From Hyphomicrobiales bacterium (GTDB lineage Bacteria > Pseudomonadota > Alphaproteobacteria > Rhizobiales > Rhizobiaceae), in NCBI GenBank assembly GCA_900466605.1, contig UBMU01000030.1, positions 1-64,000 of the forward strand: a stretch of DNA of 64,000 bases, given 5' to 3'. The notes under the pieces are model-generated. The model searched no databases and was not told the DNA's origin. It saw only the letters and a program-made list of their open reading frames with translations. A program made the position numbers and the translations under genes. This document shows positions 8,229 through 15,915 of this stretch, in pieces (the first letter of the stretch is position 1; every line of letters begins with the position of its first letter).

Positions 8229-8873
8229 ATGGAAACACCGACCGATCCAACTCCGATCTCGCACCGCATCAGCGAAGGCCTGTCTCGCGTGGCAATGGCC
8301 ATCCGCAGCGACGAATGGGCCAAGGCCGAAGCGACGGGGCTGAAGCCGACGCAGCTTGCGATTCTCGATTATCTCGCCGGCCGCAAGGACGCTGCGCGGG
8401 TAAAGGAGATCGCCGCCCATCTCGGCGTCTCGCAACCGACCGCCACGGACTCCGTTGCGGCACTGGAGCGGAAAGGCTTTGTCGAGAAGACCAGTGCTGC
8501 TGGCGACAAGCGCGCCGCGGCGATCGGCATCACATCCGCTGGCCGCGATGCTCTGCAGGCCGCAGGCTCCGTGGAAGATGCGGCGATGGCGGCCGCACGC
8601 GCCCTCCCCGCGCAGGAGCAGGAAGACCTGCTGATGTCGCTGGTGAAGATCATCCGGCATCTGCAGGAGGCGGATGCGATACCCATACAGCGCATGTGCG
8701 CGACGTGCCGGTATTTCCGGCCATACCAGCATAAGGGTGCGGAAAGGCCGCACCACTGTAATTTCGTGAACGCGGCCTTCGGCCAGAGCGAGTTCCGCAT
8801 CGACTGCCGCGACCATGAAACTGCCGATCCGGCAACCCGGGCTGCCACCTGGGATGCCTTCCAAGAGGGATAG
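8229..8873 (+). CDS. MarR-family regulator with C-terminal four-cysteine extension
   Basis: Residues 30-120 form a MarR winged helix (VKEIAAHLGVSQPTATDSVAALERKG is the recognition region). MarR proteins are usually about 150 residues; here a 60-residue extension contains Cys157, Cys160, Cys177 and Cys193 plus His175/His176, a CxxC-x16-C-x15-C pattern that could hold zinc or an iron-sulfur cluster or act as a thiol switch. There is no Shine-Dalgarno, and the promoter lies so close that the mRNA may be leaderless. It heads an apparent operon with an exported protein and a CxxC redoxin, so a redox or metal signal is plausible. The ligand is unknown. Confidence 0.85.
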   Translation: METPTDPTPISHRISEGLSRVAMAIRSDEWAKAEATGLKPTQLAILDYLAGRKDAARVKEIAAHLGVSQPTATDSVAALERKGFVEKTSAAGDKRAAAIGITSAGRDALQAAGSVEDAAMAAARALPAQEQEDLLMSLVKIIRHLQEADAIPIQRMCATCRYFRPYQHKGAERPHHCNFVNAAFGQSEFRIDCRDHETADPATRAATWDAFQEG

Positions 8874-8913
8874 GCAAACTCTCCAGGCAACAAGGAAACG
8901 GAAGGAAACCAAA

Positions 8914-9630
8914 ATGTTAAGGCATATCATAACCGGCGCACTGATCGCCGGAGCGCTCTCCCTTTGGGTTGGCGGCGCAACTGCTCATCCGGTGACGGCA
9001 AAGCCCGATGACAAGGTGAATGCCGCGTTCGATATTATCGAGACGCGCATTGTCAGCAACAAGGACACGGCCATCTTTTCGACCCGCGTTCGCGGCGAGG
9101 CCGGAAAGGACCGACCGGATGCAACCGGCAAGTTCGAAGGTTCCAGCGTCTACGCCTATGTCTGGCCGACATCGCTGAACAGCGCCGATATCGGCTTCGA
9201 CAAGGACCAGGGGATCGTGGCACTTGCCGTCACCTTCCACCCGGATTTCGACGACGCGGCCTACGGCAAGAAGAACCGCACCGTCTGGCATCCGCACTGG
9301 GTCATCTTGAACGAGGACAAGGCCTGCGCCGGCGGATTGAAGGTCATCGACATTCCTGATGGCGCCAAGCCGAAGCTGCCGGAAACATGGCCGGGTGTGC
9401 CTCTCTTGATCGACAGCCCGGAATATCCGACGAGCCTCAAGGGCGATACGGTCGATGTCTCGATCCCGCTGAAGCTTATCGGCGGCATTGCCGGCGCCTC
9501 CTATGACGGTGTCACGGCCGGGCTGAAGGTCAACGGCAACCTGCATTCGCCGCTGCTTTGCGTCGACAACGTCTTCAAGGTCGCCTCGGGCAATCTGAGC
9601 CTGCCCGGCAAGGTCACGCCCGCCAACTGA
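8914..9630 (+). CDS. Exported protein of unknown function, 238 aa
   Basis: The ATG at 8914 has an AAGGAAAC site upstream and is followed by a clear signal peptide (LRHIITGALIAGALSLWVGG, cleavage probably near ATAHP). An in-frame upstream ATG lies inside the preceding gene and is not needed. The mature protein is beta-rich, with WHPHWV and two cysteines (in DKACAGG and SPLLCVDN). I do not recognise the family. It lies 40 bases after the MarR gene and before the redoxin, so it probably works in the periplasm within the same regulated unit, perhaps as a redox-active or metal-binding protein. That role is inferred from context only. Confidence 0.75.
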   Translation: MLRHIITGALIAGALSLWVGGATAHPVTAKPDDKVNAAFDIIETRIVSNKDTAIFSTRVRGEAGKDRPDATGKFEGSSVYAYVWPTSLNSADIGFDKDQGIVALAVTFHPDFDDAAYGKKNRTVWHPHWVILNEDKACAGGLKVIDIPDGAKPKLPETWPGVPLLIDSPEYPTSLKGDTVDVSIPLKLIGGIAGASYDGVTAGLKVNGNLHSPLLCVDNVFKVASGNLSLPGKVTPAN

Positions 9631-9639
9631 ACGGAGTGC

Positions 9640-9671
9640 GCCGGTCCGCCGACTGCCATCGCCGGACCGGC
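9640..9671 (+). terminator. Hairpin between exported protein and redoxin genes
   Basis: GCCGGTCCG (9640-9648) pairs with CGGACCGGC (9663-9671), followed by TTGTTCCTCTC. It could be a partial terminator that lowers redoxin expression, or a processing site. Confidence 0.4.
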
Positions 9672-9780
9672 TTGTTCCTCTCTCCAGGCAAATGGAAAAA
9701 GAAAACCACCGAGCCTTACCCCGCCCCGCGCACTCGTTGCAATATGCAGCGGAAGGCAGGCTTATCGAAAGGATCATCCC

Positions 9781-10329
9781 GTGTCCATCCAGCATCTGCC
9801 GCTTGCCCCCGAGCTTGCCATCAGCGAATGGTTCAACACGCCATCGCCGATCACGCTCGAAGGATTGCGCGGCAAGGTCGTCTACCTGCACAACTTCCAG
9901 CTTCTCTGCCCCGGCTGCGTTGCCGAAAGCCTGCCGCAGGTGCGCAGGATCGAGCGTTTGTTCGCCAATACCGATCTAAAGGTCATCGGCCTGCATACCG
10001 TTTTCGAGCATCATTCCGCGATGACGCCAGTTACCCTCAAGGCCTTCATCCACGAATACCGGCTGACCTCGCCGATCGGCGTCGATCAGGCCGGCGACGG
10101 CGATGTGCCGGTGACGATGGCGCGCTACGGCTTTCGCGGCACCCCCTCGTCGGTCTTGATTGGCCGCGACGGCACCATCCTCCACCACGCATTCGGCGTC
10201 GAGGACGACATGGCCGTCGGCGCGCGCATCGCCATGGCGCTCGCACAACCGGTGGCCCCAGGCGATAGCGAGATGTCGGGTGGCGCCTGCGCCGACGGAC
10301 GCTGCACGCTCCCCGGCACCGACGCGTAA
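9781..10329 (+). CDS. Redoxin/TlpA-like thioredoxin-fold protein
   Basis: A GTG start at 9781 has an AAAGGA site upstream. The 182-residue protein has a thioredoxin/AhpC fold. VVYLHNFQLLCPGC carries the CPGC active site (Cys43, Cys46), and the cis-Pro loop is in FRGTPSSVLIG. A second pair, Cys170 and Cys175 (ACADGRC), sits in a C-terminal tail and could relay electrons to the CxxC. No signal peptide is visible, so it is probably cytoplasmic. Its place behind the four-cysteine MarR regulator and an exported cysteine protein suggests a thiol-redox module. A peroxidase or disulfide reductase role is possible. Confidence 0.8.
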   Translation: MSIQHLPLAPELAISEWFNTPSPITLEGLRGKVVYLHNFQLLCPGCVAESLPQVRRIERLFANTDLKVIGLHTVFEHHSAMTPVTLKAFIHEYRLTSPIGVDQAGDGDVPVTMARYGFRGTPSSVLIGRDGTILHHAFGVEDDMAVGARIAMALAQPVAPGDSEMSGGACADGRCTLPGTDA

Positions 10330-10451
10330 AGCCCATTGACAAACGGCGCGTTCTGGATGATCTATCGACGCATGATCAAGAACGCGCACATCACCAGCAC
10401 GTATTTTTGGCTGTACCTGTAGAGGGCGGCTGGACAGATCATATTGTCAAC

Positions 10452-10471
10452 AAGCCGCCGTCAGGCGGCTT
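10452..10471 (+). terminator. Hairpin upstream of the GNAT gene
   Basis: AAGCCGCC (10452-10459) and GGCGGCTT (10464-10471) around a GTCA loop, followed by TGTTGT. Probably ends transcription coming from the redoxin gene, although it is 122 bases beyond that stop. Confidence 0.45.
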
Positions 10472-10524
10472 TGTTGTATCGGCAGCGTCCTGACGGCAGA
10501 ACACCACACAAGGACGCGAAGACC

Positions 10525-11019
10525 ATGCTTGAAATCGAAGACAGCGAACTTTCCCTGATCCGCCCGCCGGTGATCAATATCCGCGCCGCCAAGTCGCGCG
10601 ATCTCCCCGAACTCAGCGAAATGATTGCCCTGCTAGCCAAGCATCACGGCGATCCTTCCGCCTCGAGCCCGGAGCAGCTTGAACGTGACCTGTTCGGCCC
10701 CGTCCCGTGGATCAGCGCACTGGTTGCCGAGACCGACGAGGGCTTGATCGGCTACGCCATTCTCGTGCCGCTCTACAGGGCGCAGGACGGGGCACGCGGC
10801 ATGGATCTACACCATCTCTTCGTGCGTGACGGTCATCGCGGCCACGGCGTAGGTCAGCATCTCGTCAACCGCGCCCGCGATACCGCCCGCAATGCCGGTT
10901 GTGGCTACCTCTCTGTCAGTGCCGCGACGGGCAACGTGCAGGCGCATCGCTTCTACGAGAACATGGATTTCGTCCCTCGCCCGGTCACCGGCATGCGCTA
11001 TATGCAGGCTTTGGCATGA
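10525..11019 (+). CDS. GNAT-family N-acetyltransferase
   Basis: Starts at MLEIEDSEL with AAGGA 10 bases upstream. The 164-residue protein has the acetyl-CoA binding loop (LFVRDGHRGHGVGQHLVNRA, the R/QxxGxG/A motif) and the typical C-terminal GYLSVSAATGNVQAHRFYENMDF pattern, in which the Tyr is often the general acid. It resembles diamine or aminoglycoside-type GNAT enzymes, but the substrate is unknown. The DJ-1-like gene follows 40 bases later on the same strand and may be co-transcribed. Confidence 0.85.
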   Translation: MLEIEDSELSLIRPPVINIRAAKSRDLPELSEMIALLAKHHGDPSASSPEQLERDLFGPVPWISALVAETDEGLIGYAILVPLYRAQDGARGMDLHHLFVRDGHRGHGVGQHLVNRARDTARNAGCGYLSVSAATGNVQAHRFYENMDFVPRPVTGMRYMQALA

Positions 11020-11059
11020 GCGGCATTGGCCGTTGCGGATACGTGGCAGGGAGAGACCG

Positions 11060-11638
11060 ATGACCCGACTAGCAATCGTGCTTACCGACGGATTCGCCGA
11101 CTGGGAGGTCGGGCTATTGACGGCCTCCGCACGCACCCATTTCGGCTTCGATATGGTGATTGCCACGCCTCTGGGAGAGGAAGTGCGCTCGATGGGCGGT
11201 ATGCGCGTCGTGGCCGATACCGCGGCCGAAAACCTGCATGCCAGTGCCTTTGACGGCCTGGTGCTCTGCGGCGGGACGATCTGGGAAACGGAAAAGGCAC
11301 CCGATCTGAAACCTGTGATCGACGACTTCTCCGCCCACGGTAAACTCGTCGCCGGGATCTGCGGCGCGACACTGGCGCTGGCCCGTGCCGGAGTGCTGAA
11401 TGCGACGCACCACACCAGCAATGCCGCCGATTTCATCGCAGCCGCGCCGGGCTATGCCGGCCACTCGCGCTATAAAGATACCCCGCAGGCGGTGCGTGAC
11501 GGAAAGCTGGTAACAGCACCTGGATCGGCACCGATGACCTTTGCGGCTGAAATCTACCGCGCACTGGGCTATGGCGGCGACGAACTCGACCAGTACGTTT
11601 TGATGTTCGGCGCCGAGCATCAGCCGAAGGCGGCCTGA
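11060..11638 (+). CDS. DJ-1/PfpI family protein (type 1 glutamine amidotransferase-like)
   Basis: The start at MTRLAIVLTDGF has CAGGGAGA upstream. The 192-residue protein has a nucleophile elbow with a cysteine in AGICGATLALA and the nearby THHTSNAADF, typical of PfpI/YdeA-like members. Relatives act as deglycases, amidases or stress chaperones; there is no basis to choose here. It follows the GNAT gene in probable operon order. The gene downstream is convergent and ends 15 bases away. Confidence 0.85.
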   Translation: MTRLAIVLTDGFADWEVGLLTASARTHFGFDMVIATPLGEEVRSMGGMRVVADTAAENLHASAFDGLVLCGGTIWETEKAPDLKPVIDDFSAHGKLVAGICGATLALARAGVLNATHHTSNAADFIAAAPGYAGHSRYKDTPQAVRDGKLVTAPGSAPMTFAAEIYRALGYGGDELDQYVLMFGAEHQPKAA

Positions 11639-11652
11639 CGCCGACACCTCAA

Positions 11653-12618
11653 CTACCGCAGCACCGGTTCGCCATGGAAGCGGCGACGCGATGGCTTGGA
11701 AACGCCGAACCCGACCTCCATCATCAGCCGCGGCTTGGTCTTGGCAACCGTACCCATATGAAAGCCGAAGGGATCTTCCGCGAAGCCGAAACCTGCTGAG
11801 CCGGTCAGCGTCGTCACGCTCTCCTTCCCGTAATACTCCAGAATTTCATCCGCAGGGTGGCCGACCAGAAGCGTCAGCTGGTGCTTGATGCGCCGCTTGT
11901 TGTGACTGCCCCTGATATAGACATGCGGGCCGGTGCCATCGTCGACATCGACGAGGTAGAAGAAGAACTTCAGCATCCGCCAGTCGTCGAGATCGAAGTG
12001 ATACTTGTCCAGCGATGCAAGGTTGCGGTCGGCTTCGCTGGCCCTTGTGGGAAAACTCCACCAGACGCGCGTGGTAATGAGGCGCGCCTGTGCACCCAGA
12101 TAGCACCGCGCAATCTCCGACAGGACCGGATCGCGCTGAACGGCGCGGACCGCCGGGCAATCAAGCGCACGTTCGAAGTGGTGACCGCTCAGGATCGGCC
12201 GCCCCAATCGCTGCTCCGCAGCGCTGTGATCCGACGCCCGAAACTCAATCTTCCGGTCGAAATTGCCGAAGCAAGGGGTTGCGCTTGCAAAGCCTGCGAT
12301 CTCGCTGGTGATCGCCTCCGGCAGCACGAGGTTGGGAAATATACCATCCCGTTTCAAAGCCGCGACTGCACTTCCATGATCCAGGCCCTTGAAAAGCGTT
12401 GGCAGATTCTCGATCGCGCCATTGCTGCGTCGTGCGGTCAGCCAATGCGCCTTGCGCGCCGGTATCGTTCGCGCCAGCAGAAACATCGGTAGCCAGGCAG
12501 GATTCTCGCGGATATCGGCCATATAGGTCGGTATCCGCACCGCCATGCGCCGCAGTTTGCCGCCCTTGCGGGCGACGCTCTCAAGATCATCTGCGGGATT
12601 GACCGATGTGATGTGCAT
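11653..12618 (-). CDS. PhyH-like Fe(II)/2-oxoglutarate dioxygenase-fold protein
   Basis: The start at 12618 (MHITSVNPADD) has AAAGGACAG upstream; an earlier in-frame ATG lacks a site. The 321-residue protein shows a probable facial triad: His207 and Asp209 in YHFDLDDW and His287 in FGFHMGT, with Arg297 as a 2-oxoglutarate anchor candidate. FFFYLVDVDDGTGPHVYIRGSH is the usual strand between them in phytanoyl-CoA dioxygenase relatives. The natural substrate is unknown. The N-terminal 100 residues do not resemble the core domain. Family assignment is moderate, based on motif spacing. Confidence 0.65.
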   Translation of the reverse strand: MHITSVNPADDLESVARKGGKLRRMAVRIPTYMADIRENPAWLPMFLLARTIPARKAHWLTARRSNGAIENLPTLFKGLDHGSAVAALKRDGIFPNLVLPEAITSEIAGFASATPCFGNFDRKIEFRASDHSAAEQRLGRPILSGHHFERALDCPAVRAVQRDPVLSEIARCYLGAQARLITTRVWWSFPTRASEADRNLASLDKYHFDLDDWRMLKFFFYLVDVDDGTGPHVYIRGSHNKRRIKHQLTLLVGHPADEILEYYGKESVTTLTGSAGFGFAEDPFGFHMGTVAKTKPRLMMEVGFGVSKPSRRRFHGEPVLR

Positions 12619-12753
12619 GCAGCTGTCCTTTCGGAAGACGTTGATGGGCGTCGTCGTTCGGAAAGCGAGCCTCGGAAGGGCTCGCCACAGGGCATTCGGT
12701 GCGCACGACCCAGTGGAGTGCTGCAATGCGGCATTTTTGAGATACCGCTAATA

Positions 12754-13671
12754 TTAACGGTTGGGAATCGCCTTCAGGTAGGCCGCAATCGCCTCGAGTT
12801 CCGGCTTCGGCAAGTGAGCGAGGTTGCGCTGCACCTCCGCCATCGAGCCGCCAGCCGAATCGAAATCGGGCGTAAACCCGGTTTCGAGATAGTTGGCGAT
12901 ATCCTCCTGGCTCCACGGGCCGACCGCCTTCGAGCCCGGCGTGATATTGGGGATCCTGCCCTGGCCCTCCGGATTCGGTGCTCCGGCCAGCCATTTGTCC
13001 GGCTCGAAGCCACCAAGCCGATCGCGCGGAGTGTGACATTCGCCGCAATGGCCGGCACCTTCGACCAAATATTGCCCGCGCTTGACCTTGTCGTCGACAT
13101 CAGCCGCAAGCGCAACGCGCGGCTCGTCGTTGAAATAGAGGAACTTCCAACCGCCCAGCGCCAGCCGGATGTTGTAGGGGAATGGCAATTCGTGCGGAGG
13201 GGCGACATTACCGCTCTTCGGCAGCGTCTTCAGATATCCGAAGAGATCGTTGATATCCTTGTCGCTTATCCGAGCGTATGAATTGTAGGGAAAGGACGGA
13301 TAGAGGTGCTCTCCGTTCGGCGCGACGCCACGCTTCATCGCATTGCCAAACTGCGCGAGCGTCCATGTCCCGATGCCCGCCTTTTCGTCAGGGGTGATGT
13401 TGGGCACATGGAAGGTCCCGAAGGGGCTCTTCAGCGCCAGCCCCCCGGCCAGGGTAAGCTTGGCATCGCCTTCCGATCCGGGTGCGGCGTGACAGCTGAC
13501 GCAACCGCCCGTCCAGAAGACCATCTCACCGTTCTTCAGATCGGGTTCGCCGAGGTTGGCCCAATGACTTTCAGGTAGCGGATTGGGCGCGGTGATAAAG
13601 TAAAACACCGCTCCACCGATAACGGCCACACCGACGAGACAGAGCAGTAATCGGACGAACCTGCGGATCAT
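12754..13671 (-). CDS. Diheme c-type cytochrome, membrane-anchored
   Basis: A 305-residue protein with an N-terminal hydrophobic segment (VRLLLCLVGVAVIGGAVFYF) that acts as a signal or anchor. Two heme attachment motifs are present: CVSCH at about 57 and CGECH at about 210. Each is followed by a typical class I cytochrome c fold with a later Met or Tyr-rich loop (FHVPNITPDEKAGIG, IPNITPGSKAVGPWS), as in cytochrome subunits of alcohol, aldehyde or gluconate dehydrogenases, which usually have three hemes. No dehydrogenase is adjacent. A cytochrome c' gene lies 97 bases upstream on the same strand, separated by a terminator. Confidence 0.85.
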   Translation of the reverse strand: MIRRFVRLLLCLVGVAVIGGAVFYFITAPNPLPESHWANLGEPDLKNGEMVFWTGGCVSCHAAPGSEGDAKLTLAGGLALKSPFGTFHVPNITPDEKAGIGTWTLAQFGNAMKRGVAPNGEHLYPSFPYNSYARISDKDINDLFGYLKTLPKSGNVAPPHELPFPYNIRLALGGWKFLYFNDEPRVALAADVDDKVKRGQYLVEGAGHCGECHTPRDRLGGFEPDKWLAGAPNPEGQGRIPNITPGSKAVGPWSQEDIANYLETGFTPDFDSAGGSMAEVQRNLAHLPKPELEAIAAYLKAIPNR

Positions 13672-13710
13672 TCACCGCTCCTCTAGCCAATTGCTTTCTT
13701 TAAAACATAA

Positions 13711-13748
13711 AACGATCCGCACCCGCGACAAGGCGGGCGCAGATCGTT
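13711..13748 (-). terminator. Terminator after the cytochrome c' gene
   Basis: AACGATC (13711-13717) and GATCGTT (13742-13748) form the outer stem, with the inner CACCCGC/GCGGGCG arms continuing after one mismatch. On the minus strand the stem is followed by TTATGTTTTAAAG. Confidence 0.6.
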
Positions 13749-13768
13749 CGACTGAAATGCCAGGATCG

Positions 13769-14215
13769 CTATTCGGTCTTTATGCGGAACTTCTCATGAC
13801 AGGCCCCACAATTTGCACCAAGCGTCTTCATGGCAGCGCCGACACCGGCCGCGTCGGCCGGAAGCTGAGCGAGAAGCTTGTCGGCATCGGCCGAAAGCTT
13901 ATCTGCACGGGCCTTGAAGTCCGCCGGATCTTCCCAGATCTTCGGGCTCGCCGCCTTGTCACCCTTTTCGGTACCAGGCTTGAACTGATCAGGGAAAACC
14001 TTCGCGGTTTCCGAGATCGTCGTCAAGGACGCCTTCACCACTGCTGCGTCGTAGGGCTTCTCACCCTTGGCGATCGCGGCCATCGCACCCGCTGCACCGC
14101 CGACTTTCTTCATCAGCGCAGAACGTGCGTCATGCGTGCCGTCCTCCGCTGCAATTGCGACGCCTACCCCCAGACCGGCGACGAGTACTGCCGCGGCTAT
14201 AGCTTTCAGTCTCAT
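13769..14215 (-). CDS. Cytochrome c' (class II cytochrome c)
   Basis: The start at 14215 (MRLKAIAAAVLVAGLG) has a GGAGTGGAG site upstream; a further in-frame ATG 24 bases earlier is unnecessary. The signal peptide ends near AIAAEDG. The mature protein is a four-helix bundle with the single heme site CGACHEKFR at the C-terminus, as in cytochrome c' and c556. Members bind NO and CO in the periplasm and protect against nitrosative stress or act as electron carriers. Its length of 148 is normal for the family. Confidence 0.88.
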   Translation of the reverse strand: MRLKAIAAAVLVAGLGVGVAIAAEDGTHDARSALMKKVGGAAGAMAAIAKGEKPYDAAVVKASLTTISETAKVFPDQFKPGTEKGDKAASPKIWEDPADFKARADKLSADADKLLAQLPADAAGVGAAMKTLGANCGACHEKFRIKTE

Positions 14216-14360
14216 GTCTCCACTCCTCTTTGATAACAAGGTCCGCGAAGCCCGGCGCCTCGCCGACGGGCGGCATCATTGCAAATTTTTCGGGCCCAAA
14301 AAGTAACAAGTGGGTGAGACTTCAGGAAAAACAGAGTTCTAAATCGTTTCGTATTCTTCC

Positions 14361-14999
14361 TCATGCTGGCGCGCGCCAACCGTGCCATGCCGTGAGGATC
14401 GAAACGGCGATCAGCAGGGCGCCGGCGATCCGCCCGACGAGGATCGTTGCCTTGGGATTGGACACCAGTAAGGCGCAGCTTCGCGCCGCCGTCAGCGCCA
14501 GAGTGCCGTAGACGGCAGCCTGGGTCGCCACGGTCATGACGCCCATAATGAGGCCCTGGGCCCAGATCGGCCCATAGACCGGCTTCAGGAACTGCGGATA
14601 GACGGCGATCATGAAGAGATAGGCCTTGGGGTTCATCAGGCAGGTCACAGCACCCTGCCGGAAGGCCCGCCAGCTCGAGCGGAGACCGCCCGTGCCGACG
14701 ACATTGACGGTGATCGAACTGCGCATCAGCGTGAAACCGATCCAGGCCATATACGCCGCGCCAGCAAAGAGCAGCGGGTTGAACAGCGTCGGCAGGAGCA
14801 TTGCCAGCATGCCGACGCCGATCGCGCCATAAAGCGAGTGCACGGCGCCGCCTGCCATGATGCCGGCCGTTGCCGCAATGCCCGTACGCCTGCCGCCTGT
14901 CAGCGAATTGGCCAGCACGAACAGCATATCCATGCCCGGAACGATAATGATGCCGAAGAGAAGTGTGAAGAAAAGCCAGAGATTTTCGCTATAGGTCAT
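14361..14999 (-). CDS. LysE/RhtB family amino-acid exporter
   Basis: A 212-residue inner-membrane protein with about six hydrophobic segments. The N-terminus has the family pattern IIIVPGMDMLFVLANSLTGGRRTGI, and AFRQGAVTCLMNPKAYLFMIAVYPQF is the usual mid-protein motif (G-x-x-x-x-x-NPK). Members export amino acids and related metabolites. It is divergent from the WYL-domain regulator at 15128, which may control it. Specificity is unknown. Confidence 0.9.
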   Translation of the reverse strand: MTYSENLWLFFTLLFGIIIVPGMDMLFVLANSLTGGRRTGIAATAGIMAGGAVHSLYGAIGVGMLAMLLPTLFNPLLFAGAAYMAWIGFTLMRSSITVNVVGTGGLRSSWRAFRQGAVTCLMNPKAYLFMIAVYPQFLKPVYGPIWAQGLIMGVMTVATQAAVYGTLALTAARSCALLVSNPKATILVGRIAGALLIAVSILTAWHGWRAPA

Positions 15000-15127
15000 G
15001 TCAGTTGCTCGCGCTACGTTTTGAGATCATTTTGAAGACGTTGTTGATTTTCAATTCGATAGGCTGAACTATATGACGATCCAACTGACAGCGTGTTGTC
15101 AGGAGCGTCCGCGGAGACAGGCGAAAA

Positions 15128-15826
15128 ATGCGCAAGGCCTCACGGCTTTTCGAGATTATCCAGATCCTGCGACTGGCGCGCGGGCCGATGACGGCAGCCG
15201 TCATGGCGGAAAAGCTTGAGGTGACCGTCCGCTCCATCTATCGCGACATCGCGGCTCTGCAAGCGATGCGCGTCCCGATCGAGGGCGGCCGTGGCATTGG
15301 CTATATCATGCGGCCAGGCTTCGACCTGCCGCCGCTGATGTTCTCGGTCGAGGAGATGGAGGCGATCGTACTGTCGCTGGCGCTTCTCGAGCGAACGGGC
15401 GACTACGAGCTGAAGCAGGCGGCAAAAAGCGTCAACCGGAAGATCGCGGGCGCAGTGCCGCCGCCACTGCGCCAGGCGATGGAACGAAAGGCGATCTATG
15501 CCTGGGGATCGGTCGCCCAGCCTCCGGCGGGCCTTGACCTCGGACTGGTTCGCCGCGCCATCCGCGACGAGCGGAAACTACTGCTCGACTACCGCGACGA
15601 ACTTGGCCGGACGACGGAGCGCACGATCCAGCCGATTGCGCTGATTTACTATTCGCAAACCGCCAACATCGTCGCCTGGTGCGAGTTGCGCCAGGCGATC
15701 CGTAATTTCCGCAGCGACCGGGTAGAGCACTGCGAGGCGACCGACACCCATTTCAGCGGTGACGGCGACCGGCTGCGGCAGCTCTGGACGAGCGGATGGC
15801 TGAACCCGCAAGCCGCCGGTCCATAG
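15128..15826 (+). CDS. YafY-type HTH/WYL-domain transcriptional regulator
   Basis: The N-terminal HTH (about 1-60) carries ASRLFEIIQILRLARGPMTA and VTVRSIYRDIAALQ, typical of DeoR/YafY-like winged helices. A WYL-type domain occupies 130-215 (ERTIQPIALIYYSQTANIVAWCELR, where the hallmark residues are partly replaced). WYL domains bind small ligands or nucleic acid to tune transcription. The gene is divergent from the LysE exporter, which it may regulate. The 232-residue length is normal for YafY-like proteins. Confidence 0.85.
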   Translation: MRKASRLFEIIQILRLARGPMTAAVMAEKLEVTVRSIYRDIAALQAMRVPIEGGRGIGYIMRPGFDLPPLMFSVEEMEAIVLSLALLERTGDYELKQAAKSVNRKIAGAVPPPLRQAMERKAIYAWGSVAQPPAGLDLGLVRRAIRDERKLLLDYRDELGRTTERTIQPIALIYYSQTANIVAWCELRQAIRNFRSDRVEHCEATDTHFSGDGDRLRQLWTSGWLNPQAAGP

Positions 15827-15915
15827 TGCTCGTCATTAAGGCCGCGATTTACTGTAACGTACTTCCTCGATCACCAAATCGCGGAGATGCTGTTGCGAAC
15901 CGAGGGAGGTTGGCG

